Shown here: one piece after another, positions 55,911-64,000 of the stretch
Layout of the letters: each line of letters starts with the position of its first letter
Position numbering within the stretch: the stretch's first letter is position 1
Origin: Zygnema cylindricum
Lineage: Eukaryota; Streptophyta; Zygnematophyceae; Zygnematales; Zygnemataceae
Reading direction: 5' to 3'
Length of the DNA: 64,000 bases
NCBI GenBank assembly: GCA_037447655.1
Contig: JBBHKE010000928.1
Coordinates: 1-64,000, forward strand
The notes under the pieces: model-generated
Databases searched by the model: none
What the model was told of the DNA's origin: nothing
What the model saw: the letters and a program-made list of their open reading frames with translations, nothing else
Translations under genes and position numbers: made by a program

Positions 55911-56870
55911 GGTTATGGGCCCACCCTCTAGGGTGCCCATCTTTAACAGATCTGGGTTCATATACTGGGAAGCCATGATGATAGGGGTTTTATATGTAAA
56001 TCGATACTGGGGTATTGTCAGTGGAAAGGTGAAACGTCCATCTCAGGGAACTCCACCAAGGTTTGGTGGAGTGAGGTCATTTGCAACAACATCTGCTCTA
56101 ACGGAGGAGGCAGACGATGGGGACAGCTGTGTGTCCGAAAAAGGGAAAGATAAGGAGACACCTCTTAATCCCATTGCCACGGCACTCGGAGCGGTGGCCA
56201 TGAAGATCGAGGAAAACGACATTCTGATGTGGGAGTACACCAACATGAATGCCAAGCATTTCATTTTGAGGTACCTCACTCAAGCTTTGGCTACCTCTCA
56301 TCTTCACATCTTCAAGGCCGAAGAGTTGTGGATTACCTTAGTGGAGATCTATAAAGCTAGTACCATTCAAGAGCTTCAACTGGTTGAGCAAAGGCTAGGG
56401 AGTTACTCTTACAAAGGAGGGAAGATGTTACACTACTGTAATGATCTCTCTTGTCTGTACATGGAGATGGAAAGTGCCGGATGGATAGGCACAATGAAGA
56501 TGAAAGTTAACACCTTCATCATGAAGTTGCCTGAGGAGTATGAAAACATAGTGTACCGAGTGCAACAAATGGATGACAGTTATTAAAAGTGGAACACAGT
56601 GGTCCGAATGATACTCATGCAGGAGAACACCATTGAGATCCATAGAGGTGGAAAGAGCATTCAAGCTCTAGCTGCCGGAACCGACCGGTGGAGAAAGGAT
56701 CCGAAGAAGCCGTACAACAACTTCAAAGGAGACCAATCTGGAGAGCCTAGGCCCCACAAGAGTCTTTGTCATTTTTGCCAAAAGTCAGGACACTTCATAG
56801 CTGATTGCATCAAGCTGTCGGAGCTGAGGCTCTAAGAAAACCGTGGAGGGGGTTCTTCCGGAGGGAAGAA
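55891..56870 (+). pseudogene. Copia gag fragment (element 5)
   Basis: Gag starting MGDTQLQVMGPPSRVPIF, with the gag core (ILRYLTQALATSHLHIFKAEE, VEQRLGSYSYKGGKMLHYC) to a stop at 56584-56586. Then it continues in the same register to a zinc knuckle CHFCQKSGHFIADC (56767-56808). It ends after ELRL at a stop and at a junction (56871) with another LTR fragment; protease and pol are absent. The PBS GGTTATGGGCCCACCC is at 55911-55926. Confidence 0.85.
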
Positions 56871-56871
56871 T

Positions 56872-57118
56872 AAGTTGCCTCTCTCCCAACAAGCTTGTAT
56901 AAATATTGGCATCTTTGCCACTTGATAATTTATCGTCTGGTTGGGCATTTTCAGTGATTCTTTTTGTTGTGGAGTGATGGGAATCCAAACTGTACAAGGG
57001 TGGAGTCAGATTGTCTATTGGCGTGCTTGGCTAGCAGCAGTTTTAGTTGAAAGTGGGTTAGTCAAAATTTATCTAGAGGCTTCCTAAATTTTGCAGTCCA
57101 GTGGGGGACACAGAATTG
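56872..57118 (+). repeat. Truncated copia LTR end
   Basis: TTGCCTCTCTCCCAACAAGC onward repeats 54486-54600 closely. It then continues through CTAGCAGCAGTTTTAGTTG to TGGGGGACACAGAATTGTA, an LTR end with a gag-start-like sequence. It borders the gypsy element. Confidence 0.7.
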
Positions 57119-57225
57119 TAAGGAGGTGAAAAGATACCTTACCCTCACCCGTCCTCTACGGTTGAGATTCCAATTTCCTCCCCTCTTAGTTATTCTTGAC
57201 TAAGACATAAATTTACCCGCCCAAT

Positions 57226-57720
57226 TCACAGTTCCCGCAAAACCAAGGGCCTTGGGGTTAAGTGTGCGGTTCATAAGAGGAGGGGATACATGTGGTATGC
57301 TAGCATTGGCTGCATTTATCACACACCAAAACAGGTTCTGCTGCGGATGACGGCGTGCGGTCTGACGAGCAAGAAGGAGGGTCTGCAAAGTAAGTTTGAT
57401 GGAAAGTGGGTTCGTCTTCCAATCCTCGACGATGGTAGGGGGCTACATTGATTTGATTTTCCTTGATTTTTCGGCCATCTTTCCTTTCTAAGGTAAGAAC
57501 CCCTTTATCCAAAACGTCCACCACTTTCAAAATCACTCGCCCGACAAAAATATCTAACGTGTCCTTTTTCTGCTGCATCCGATACACAGAGTCTCCGAGC
57601 ACAAATCTCCGTTGTCGAGGTACATAGTTCCCACTCGTGCGTTGAGTATACCATAATTGATCATGATGATGTGTTGCGTGTAAATTCCCCATGGAAAGAG
57701 GCATCTCTCGGTGGAAAACT
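57226..57720 (-). pseudogene. Gypsy integrase C-terminus and PHD finger
   Basis: - strand: TSGNYVPRQRRFVLGDSVYR, then FVGRVILKVVDVLDKGVL and TLERKDGRKIKENQINVAPY (integrase C-terminal SH3-like region, homologous to 18600-18900). Then a cysteine/histidine block: VLVCDKCSQC, a stop in place of one residue, HTTC, and after another stop GPWFCGNC. These are ligands 3-8 of a C4-H-C3 PHD finger; the first CxxC pair is eroded. The aromatic W-F-C-x2-C end is typical of PHD. Confidence 0.75.
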
Positions 57721-57736
57721 TTGGCTCTGTCAGCGA

Positions 57737-58490
57737 TTAGTTTCTCGACTCTCCCCTGTTTATCAATCTTTGAGAGGACCAGTGCTTGGGCCGAAACAAC
57801 GTCGAGAAGGATGGGATGTCATCCAAATAAAATGAAGTAAGGGCTATAGGAGTGGAGAGAGGCTTGCCGGCTGAACCTATATGCCATAGCAATCCACGGC
57901 ACACGTTTGTCCCACTCTCCAAAATCTTCTTCCACTGTATATTTTTGTAGTGACCGCTTCACTCTCTGTACGCACCTTTCAGCCATACCGTCGGCTTGGG
58001 GATGGTCACGACTGGTAAGTCAATGATTGATGAGACATTTCTACAAAAGGGTTAAGAATTCTCGAGCAAATTCAGATTCGTGATCGGTTAGAACTTGTGC
58101 AGGCGCCCCAAATTGTGACAACACTCTTTGAAGGAAGGCATCCGCAACAGATTTTGATTCCTTCCGGGGCAAGACTACCAATTCGATCCACTTGGAAAAA
58201 TGTTCTATCGTGATAAGAACAATGTGGTTCCCCCGTATACTGGTTGGAACGGGACCCAAGAGTTTTAAAAACCATCGATATAACATTCCCTGGATGGGAA
58301 GCGAATGAATCTCTGCTCCTCCCTTCTTGTCAAAAGCAACCTTCAATTGATCGTAGGAAGTGCATTTGTGTACAATCTGGTTGACTTGGGCCCACACCCT
58401 GTGCCACCTATAAGATCGTGTGACCAAGGATGTGGTCCGTTTTTGGTTGAAGTGACCACATTGTTGATGGAGCCGAAGATCAATGTTTTT
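57737..58490 (-). pseudogene. Gypsy integrase
   Basis: H2C2 zinc region with LHQQCGHFNQKRT and VNQIVHKCTSYDQ (58360-58480). Then the catalytic core: LLGPVPTSIRGNHIVLITIEHFSKW (the first Asp position of the usual VDHFSKW reads Glu) and FGAPAQVLTDHESEFAREFL (second Asp). The third block, with QADGMAERCVQ-like sequence, lies across a stop near 57960-58030. ESGTNVCRGLLWHIGSAGKP (57840-57922) is the post-catalytic region. The frame breaks several times. Confidence 0.82.
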
Positions 58491-58661
58491 TGATCCGAGG
58501 GAGGGGGAACCACTTTCTTTGTCCCATCAGCCCATTTTCAGAGGAGGATGCCATTGTCTCAGTCATAGGCCACTATTCGGGTCTGCATTCGGGACAATTG
58601 AACTCCAGCTAGGTGGGAAAAAGGGGAATCGTGCTGGATGGATTGGAGAGAATCGGGATCG

Positions 58662-59323
58662 TTACATATATCCTTTTGTCCGGCTCCAATTGATGCATGC
58701 CCCTCCACGTCTGCTGCAAAGGTTGATTGTTCGCCCCCCGATTGTGGAAGCTAAAATAAATGTAGAAGAGGCTCGAATAAGTCCCAAACTGATTTTGGTA
58801 TCCTCGTCTTGACGGACCCCAGTCGAATCTTTGGTGGAAGGGTCAGGATTTCTGCTAAGTCTGTCTGCGTTCCCAAGGATTTCCCTGGCCCGGTGGATTA
58901 TACTAAAATCAAATTCCTGAAATATTAAGACCCATCGGGCCAGCTTGCTGGTTAACTTACTATTCTCCATAAACCACTTGAGAGGCTGGTGATCTGTAAT
59001 CAGAGTGAAGTGAACTCCATACAGGTATGGTAAAAAATGTTAGATTGCCTAAACCACTGCTAACAACTCCCCGTGATAGTTGTTGTAATTCCCTTCCGCT
59101 CGGTTATTGCTTCTGTTGGTGTAAGCCACCGCATATTCGGCCCCAGCGTCATCCAATCGAGCCAACACGGCTCCCAATCCAGACCTACTCCAATCGGTGT
59201 AAAGGAGGAAAGGTTTTTGATGATCGAGCATCCGGAGTACTGGTGCTGCTTCAAAGCATCTTTCAAGAACTAGAAAAATATTTGCTGTTCCTCAGCCCAC
59301 TGCCAATCTTGGTCCTTCCGTAG
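58662..59323 (-). pseudogene. Gypsy RNase H
   Basis: - strand: PFLLYTDWSRSGLGAVLARLD (first catalytic Asp, TDWS), AVAYTNRSNNRAEGNYNNYHG (catalytic Glu), then FTLITDHQPLKWF (catalytic Asp), LARWVLIFQEFDFSIIHRA and GNADRLSRNP. This is the typical Ty3/gypsy RNase H with its tail. One frameshift lies near 59040. Confidence 0.87.
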
Positions 59324-59419
59324 TAAAAGGTTTAATGGTTGAGCGTGACTATTGAACTCCGAGATGAACTTGCAGTAGTAATAGCCAAACCCAGAAAAGT
59401 ACGGAGGGTCGAGATGTCT

Positions 59420-60153
59420 TGAGGTGGAGGGAGAGCGTCAAGAGCGGCTACCTTGACCATATGGGGACTCACGGTCTCGGGTGTAACTTAATGTCCCAGG
59501 TAAATAATTTTGTGTACTCCAAAAATACCTTTGCCCGTGTGTTTTTTCATACCCGCTGCTTGGAGGGCCTGGAGGACAATATGTATGTGCTTCAAGTGCT
59601 CTTCAAAAGTTTTGGAGAAAAATAAAACATCGTCTATGTAGCATCTAACGCAGTCAATCGCTCAGAGAGCTTCGTCCATTGTTGGCTTGAAACTTTGCAG
59701 GTGCATTCTTCAATCCGAATGGCATGTAGAGCCACTCATAGAACATGGAACCTGCCCCAAATGCTGTTCTCTCTTGGTGTTTAGGTTCGATAACAATTTG
59801 GTGAAACCCATTTTTCATGTCAAGGGTATTGTAAATTGTGGCCCCGGCAAGAGAGTCGAAAATCTCTTCTGGGGTCGGCATTAGATATCTCTGGGGAATG
59901 GTGGCTGTGTTCAGCATGCGATAGTCCCCACACATCCTGAAATCTATTGTTTTCCCAGATGAATCTTTCTTGGGAGGGAGAATCGTTGGGGAAGCGAACC
60001 CATGGAGGCGCGTAATCTCTTGCATCAATCCGACATCTACAAAAGTTTGGACTTTGGATGTAATGAACTCTTTCTCTTTAAAACTGAGAGGATAATTCTT
60101 TTGCCAAATAATTAGTGTCTCGTCTATTAAGTCTATTCTGAAAGGAGTCCCTT
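59420..60153 (-). pseudogene. Gypsy reverse transcriptase
   Basis: - strand: VGIYKGTPFRIDLIDETLII and VGLMQEITRLHGFASPTILP lead in. Then FRMCGDYRMLNTATIPQRY, IYNTLDMKNGFHQIVIEPKH (first catalytic Asp), TAFGAGSMFYEWLYMPFGLK and, after a frameshift, CYIDDVLFFSK (the YxDD box, about 59625-59650), then GKGIFGVHKIIYLGH and STLRTFLGLA. All RT blocks are present. Confidence 0.88.
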
Positions 60154-60584
60154 TATAGATGCCTACATCGATGTATGCTCAAGAGAACACCTTTTGTTCC
60201 TTGCTATTAATTCTCAGAGGTGGGCCTTGTGGTGGGGGTCTAACTGCTCCCTTAAGGTCGAATCATTTTATCCTGGCTCTACTGCAGTTCATGCTTCTGA
60301 GGGCCTACCCCAGCGAGAGAGGTCAAATTTTAACCCTACCTGTGGGTCTAATTCTCCTTCTCCTTTTAGTAAGCTGCAGCTAACAACTTCTGCTAAGCTG
60401 TCCGTTTTCGAGCCTCCTCTCCCCCCCACTGAGGAATCCCTTAATTTGAGTGGAATGTTGGGGATGGAAAATTTTGACAAAGTCTTTCTCCTTGCCTCTC
60501 TCCCCCCCTCAAGGTGCAAGTTTGCTTGCACTGCTAACAACCTTGGAGCTTGAAGGTAACTAGCCCTTGACTGAGGAGATTGTA
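60154..60584 (-). other. Linker between methyltransferase and RT
   Basis: A - strand open stretch (60618-60289) rich in basic and Ser/Gly residues (LEGGREARRKTLSKF, SVGGRGGSKTDSL) with no domain that I recognise, leading to the RT N-terminus. It is probably a polyprotein spacer. Confidence 0.4.
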
Positions 60585-61475
60585 GACTAGAAAAAACAAG
60601 AGAACCACGTGACCGCATTCAGATCCATTCTCTGTCTGAGTAGGCTGCACATTTGGAGGTTTGAAATGCCTTGTGCGGCTGTTGTTCCAGGTTCAAATCC
60701 CATTGCTTGTTCTCGTTCCTTGACTATCGTTGTTGTCCAGGCTACAACTTTGCTGTCATATATCATTCCTGCCGCTCCTTTTCGATATGCATGGCTGTTA
60801 GGAAAGGAAGCCAGGGTTGCTTGGGCTCGCCGTGGGGCCCCTGGTTTGTTCCAACAAAAGAACGAGGGACTGATAAACCTTTATCACTAGAGTGGGCATC
60901 CACCGTGAACCGAGGATTTGTTGCAGAGTTGTCAAGGGATCTATTCGGTGGTTTTGTAAGAGTCGGTTGAGGACTGAAAGAGGGATTAAATTGGTCAAGT
61001 AAGCCCTAACTCGGTGAGCTCGTGATCCCAGTGGCGCTGCATCGAAAACAATGGGAGCCCCTAAAACCTTCAAAAACTTGATTCCAACTATCGGCGACCT
61101 ATTTTGTTTTATCATCTCCAGGGTGGACATTCTCCAAGACGTACCCCACTGGTGTGCCTTGAAGTTGTTGCAGCCGGAAAACTAACTTGATCATCTAGAA
61201 GAAGGTTTCACTTCGGCTTTCTTGATATCCCTCTCTTTTCCCTACTAGAGAATATCTCTGACATGGCCATCCTGCTATTACCAAATCTAAAGTGTGGCTA
61301 TTTGTGATAATATACTCTGGTATCCCTCTTCCAACCACTTGGAAATAGGGGATTGCTATATCATTTTTGCGATGTCTGTGGTGCTGGTGATCAGATCTGA
61401 TGGAATTTGAGTCGCATAAACAAGAAAACATCTGGAAACATAAACATATGTCTTTCCCCGATTCCATAAATCCAA
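60585..61475 (-). pseudogene. C5 DNA cytosine methyltransferase domain in gypsy pol
   Basis: This domain would transfer methyl from S-adenosylmethionine to cytosine C5. On the - strand, after protease: KTYVYVSRCF (motif II-like), IAIPYFQVVGRG, then LDLVIAGWPCQRYS with the catalytic Cys codon at 61261-61263 (motif IV), GKREGYQESRSETFF, a single in-frame stop, VFRLQQLQGTPVGYVLENV with ENV at 61127-61135 (motif VI), a frameshift, KFLKVLGAPIVFDAAPLGSR and AHRVRAYLTNL (motif VIII, DRM/Dnmt3-like SAAHRAR), and a C-terminal KEREQAMGF..GTTAA..LL block (motifs IX/X, about 60600-60720). It lies between protease (upstream) and RT (downstream). The SAM-binding motif I (F.G.G) is not seen. Confidence 0.85.
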
Positions 61476-61892
61476 TGGCACCACCACCTTGGTCCCCTCC
61501 GGATTCTCAGGGTCCTCAACTATGAACTGCTCCTTCCACACACTTAAGCCCATATTTAACCTTGTCCAGGTGGCCATCCACAGCAGAATTTCAAATTGCT
61601 TACCTTCCACCACAAAGAAGAGAAGCTGGATTCGGACTTTCTGACCCGCGTCATCGAAGAACCCGATTAACATAGCCTTGATGATCCCGTGAACCGGCTG
61701 GTTCCCACTGCTAACCGTGCTCAGGCATGTGTTACTGGGGCAGATCTCCGGTTGGAGTTCCTCGGGCATTTTTTGCAGTGTTCTGATGTCTACCACAACA
61801 TCCTGGTATCCTTCGTATCCGTTGAGTTTGAAATTTTTGGTCCGATTGAAGATAAGCGCCACGGATAACGTCATATACTCCCTATCTATCAT
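61476..61892 (-). pseudogene. Gypsy protease C-terminal part
   Basis: The frame runs MIDREYMTLSVALIFNRTKN ... VRIQLLFFVVEGKQFEILLW, MATWTRLNMGLSVWKEQFIV, EDPENPEGTKVVVPL. The FFVV....FEILLG-like strand followed by a long helix and strand is the flap-to-C-terminus part of retroviral-type aspartic proteases. The catalytic D(S/T)G is not seen and may lie in the broken sequence upstream. The methyltransferase follows directly in the same frame. Confidence 0.55.
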
Positions 61893-62934
61893 AGGGGTCT
61901 TAAGATCTATAGAAAAAAAGACTGACCTGGGCTGGTCTGCGAAGTCTCCTTTCTTTCTTCCCGTTCAAATTTCCTCTCCAAGTGCCTGAATGAGGATTTC
62001 TTCAAGTAGGTTATGGGAAGAGGCTAGTGTTTTTACATGGGTGAGGGCGTAGGGCATGAAGTGTCTTCCTAGCATAACTGCAAGATTGGAGGAAGGAGGT
62101 TGAGCTGTTGGCAACAAAATGGGGAAACCTGGTTTTTCCGATAACTTCTACTCCCCCCCCCTGCTTCCTCACTATCATTGTGTGAATCCAGTTCACGAGG
62201 TGTTTGGGTGTTATCTTTCGAGCGATCCGCCATATACTACTTAAACCACTTTTGGTTGCTCCGTTTTCCATCCTCTTCTTCCTGTTTTCCCTTCCCCCTT
62301 TGTCTTTTTGTGTTGTAGTTGTCGAATCTGGAGGGCATTTTCTTCATGACAGTGGGAGGCGGATTGGTGGGTTTGATTGCAAGACAGATGTTGTCGTTCA
62401 CAATAACTCCTCGAGGAGTGAAGGATTGTGGCCCCGCGACTTTCATGTTATGGTCTTTTTTGGCCAGTCCTTACCTCTCCTTTCTCTACTGCGTTGTGGA
62501 GTTTCGAAGTTGTTTGCGATTTTCTCCTACGTCCACATTCCAAGCTCCTGACATAAAGGTGCGAACATGATAAGCATTAGGTGGTTCCATATCCCACCCC
62601 ATAACATTATCATCGTCACCACCCGCCGTGGCTTCTTGTTCAAGCTCCGCTAGCTTTTGTAGCAGCTCCTTTTTTCGTCATTGGAGTTTTTGAGTGGCCG
62701 TCAAAGCACGAGTCAGGTAAGCATATCCTAAACTCAGTGCTACCAATTCTGCAGCAATTTCGGCCAATTGCTGGCTTTGTTGCTGGATGATATTCTCCGA
62801 GGTTAGTTTTGCTTGACCTGTTCGCATTCATTCTTCTTCGTCCCTAGTGCGACGTCCACAAGGGTAAAGGAGTTGAAGGGGAAGAGGATTCACGGATGTG
62901 TCCCCTCCGATTGTAAACTAAGCGCATTGCATCA
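61893..62934 (-). other. Gag-protease linker of the gypsy element
   Basis: Broken frames on the - strand. Stretches such as SFTPRGVIVNDNICLAIKP and WIHTMIVRKQGGG are open but not recognised. A proline-rich string (TNPPPT) and basic tracts suggest linker sequence. Confidence 0.35.
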
Positions 62935-63711
62935 TCTATTTCGGAACTCTATTCTTCCGAAAACATTGACCCTCTTTGTGTCCCATGAAACCGCAAGCCA
63001 CACACTTTGAGCCCTCGGTGGTCTATTTGCTCCTTAACTCATTTGAGATTTGCGCATCATCGAATTTTGGGAGTTTAATTTGCCGCAACTGAGCTTGCAA
63101 CATTTTGGCAGTTTTTGACCAGGGTGTTGGGCGATAATTGTCCTTGGTTACAAGCGTTTTGTCTTTCAATCCTCCTCCTTGTTTCCGTTTCATCTCTTTC
63201 CTTGTTCTTTCAGCTCTTTATTTTTCCCATTCCTTCTGCTTTAGGACAAGTTTGGTTTGAGCTTTCGTGGGTAGTGCTTCCACCCATGATTGGTATGCTG
63301 ATAGTTGAGACAATTATATTGGTTTACTCGGTCGTCGGCCCCTATGGTTCGTTTTGACCCGCCATCAACCACCTGTTTCTCCTTAAGCTTCCTCAAAGCT
63401 AGAAGTTCCACGGATTCCTCATTGTCAGTAGGCATTTCTCCAGCAAACCATGCAAAACTTCCCCTTGCTTCGCCGGTGACCGTTTTTTCTCAGGCCTCAC
63501 TGTTAACGAAGTTGTTGTAGAGTTTCATGGCGACCAGCAAAATCTCCTTAGCTAATGGATTGATATCTTCGATGGCCTGTCCTTCAATCCAATTGTCGAG
63601 GGCAATCTGCCCCGTGGGCCAAAAATAATTCCGGAATGCAATGTAATATTTAGTGGCCATGGCCAGAAGATCGATGGTTGAGAGTTTCGTCTTTTCACAG
63701 AGGCTTGACAT
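62935..63711 (-). pseudogene. Gypsy gag with zinc knuckles
   Basis: - strand: a helical gag-like segment (KLSTIDLLAMATKYYIAFRNYF ... NPLAKEILLVAMKLYNNFV, 63711-63490). Then a degenerate knuckle CLNYQHTNHGWKHYP (two Cys changed to Tyr, near 63270-63330) and a sound CCHC knuckle CVACGFMGHKEGQC (62960-63008). Two nucleic-acid-binding knuckles in gag are usual for gypsy elements. There are frame breaks between the parts. Confidence 0.65.
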
Positions 63712-64000
63712 TCGGTTAAAAAGAGTTTGCGGTGTCTCACTTTTTAGACACCCGAATTATGTAAATTCCTTTATAGCAAATTCGGTCCAATCGGTGTAAA
63801 GGAGCCTCCATGTGTTCAAAATAGTACTGCAAGGTGTAGGGTTTGCGGCCATTCTTGTGGCACCCCGGGCGTCTCGGAGAGCGTGCAGTTCATTGACATA
63901 CGCTAGCCTCTAGGCTTGTAATTTCATGTCGTCTGTGAATGCACGTGTTACAAAAGCGTATGCAGCCGCAGCCAGATCTGCTTAAGCCTGGAAGATTGCT
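63712..64000 (-). other. Upstream gag or leader of the gypsy element
   Basis: Short broken frames; probably the N-terminal gag region, continuing outside the window. No motif recognised. Confidence 0.3.

Larger units (their letters stand above)
57119..64000 (-). mobile_element. Ty3/gypsy element with DNA methyltransferase and PHD
   Basis: A - strand gypsy element cut by the right window edge. The order on the - strand is gag (two zinc knuckles), protease, C5 cytosine methyltransferase, RT, RNase H, integrase, integrase C-terminal region, PHD finger. The reading frame is broken many times, so this copy is dead, but the domain order is unambiguous. RT-RNase H-integrase is the Ty3/gypsy order (copia has integrase first). 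The 3' LTR was not identified securely; a purine-rich stretch (GAGGACGGGTGAGGGTAAGG on the - strand) at 57139-57160 may be the polypurine tract. Confidence 0.85.

Noticed and set aside
60289-60618. Separate small host gene between methyltransferase and RT
   Set aside because: Same strand and position as a polyprotein linker, low complexity, no start context.
60585-61475. Host DRM or DNMT gene next to a retrotransposon
   Set aside because: It is flanked on the same strand by gypsy protease on one side and RT on the other, without introns or gene boundaries, so it belongs to the element.
1-64000. CRISPR arrays, rRNA, bacterial operons
   Set aside because: None seen; intron-split gene and LTR retrotransposons show eukaryotic nuclear DNA.

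Overview
The window looks like nuclear DNA of a streptophyte, probably a charophyte-grade alga or an early-diverging land plant. The evidence is a GT-AG intron-rich hybrid histidine kinase gene of the PAS-kinase type, many Ty1/copia and Ty3/gypsy LTR retrotransposons nested in one another, small TIR elements with clear target-site duplications, and a gypsy element carrying a DNA cytosine methyltransferase domain. That last combination has, as far as I recall, been reported from charophytes and dinoflagellates. The species is inference.

Layout. 1-430: remnants of a gypsy LTR and reverse transcriptase. 430-6330: non-coding DNA with a dispersed TATCG-rich repeat and two MITE families: hAT-like copies at 2875-3526 and 4789-5289 with 8-bp duplications, and a Harbinger/Tourist-like copy at 3993-4721 with a TTA duplication (its sister is at 17361-18095). 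6369-15636: the only convincing host gene, a predicted 14-exon soluble kinase with three PAS domains, HisKA, HATPase_c and a receiver domain. 15740-18500: no gene apart from the second Harbinger-like MITE. 18600-20768: the 3' end of a gypsy element (integrase C-terminus plus PHD finger) followed by two tandem LTR copies. 20769-26535: copia fragments and LTRs. 26536-40536: a gypsy element split by a + strand copia, whose own 3' LTR is split by a - strand copia. 40537-52975: a second copia family split by a young copia (45211-51646) with an intact 1452-codon ORF. 52976-57118: mosaic LTR fragments and one copia gag. 57119-64000: a - strand gypsy element ordered gag, protease, cytosine methyltransferase, RT, RNase H, integrase, PHD finger, running off the window edge.

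Two points stand out. (1) The gypsy element at 57119-64000 carries a C5 cytosine methyltransferase (motifs PCQ, ENV, SRAHRVR and a C-terminal ERE..MGF block) between protease and RT, and a PHD finger after integrase; a second gypsy copy at 18600-19164 has the same C-terminus with PHD. (2) In the main copia family the LTR itself contains the gag start codon and about six codons, and the primer binding site, which matches the initiator-tRNA-Met anticodon-loop type used by Drosophila copia, lies inside gag and encodes the invariant Q-V-M-G-P residues.
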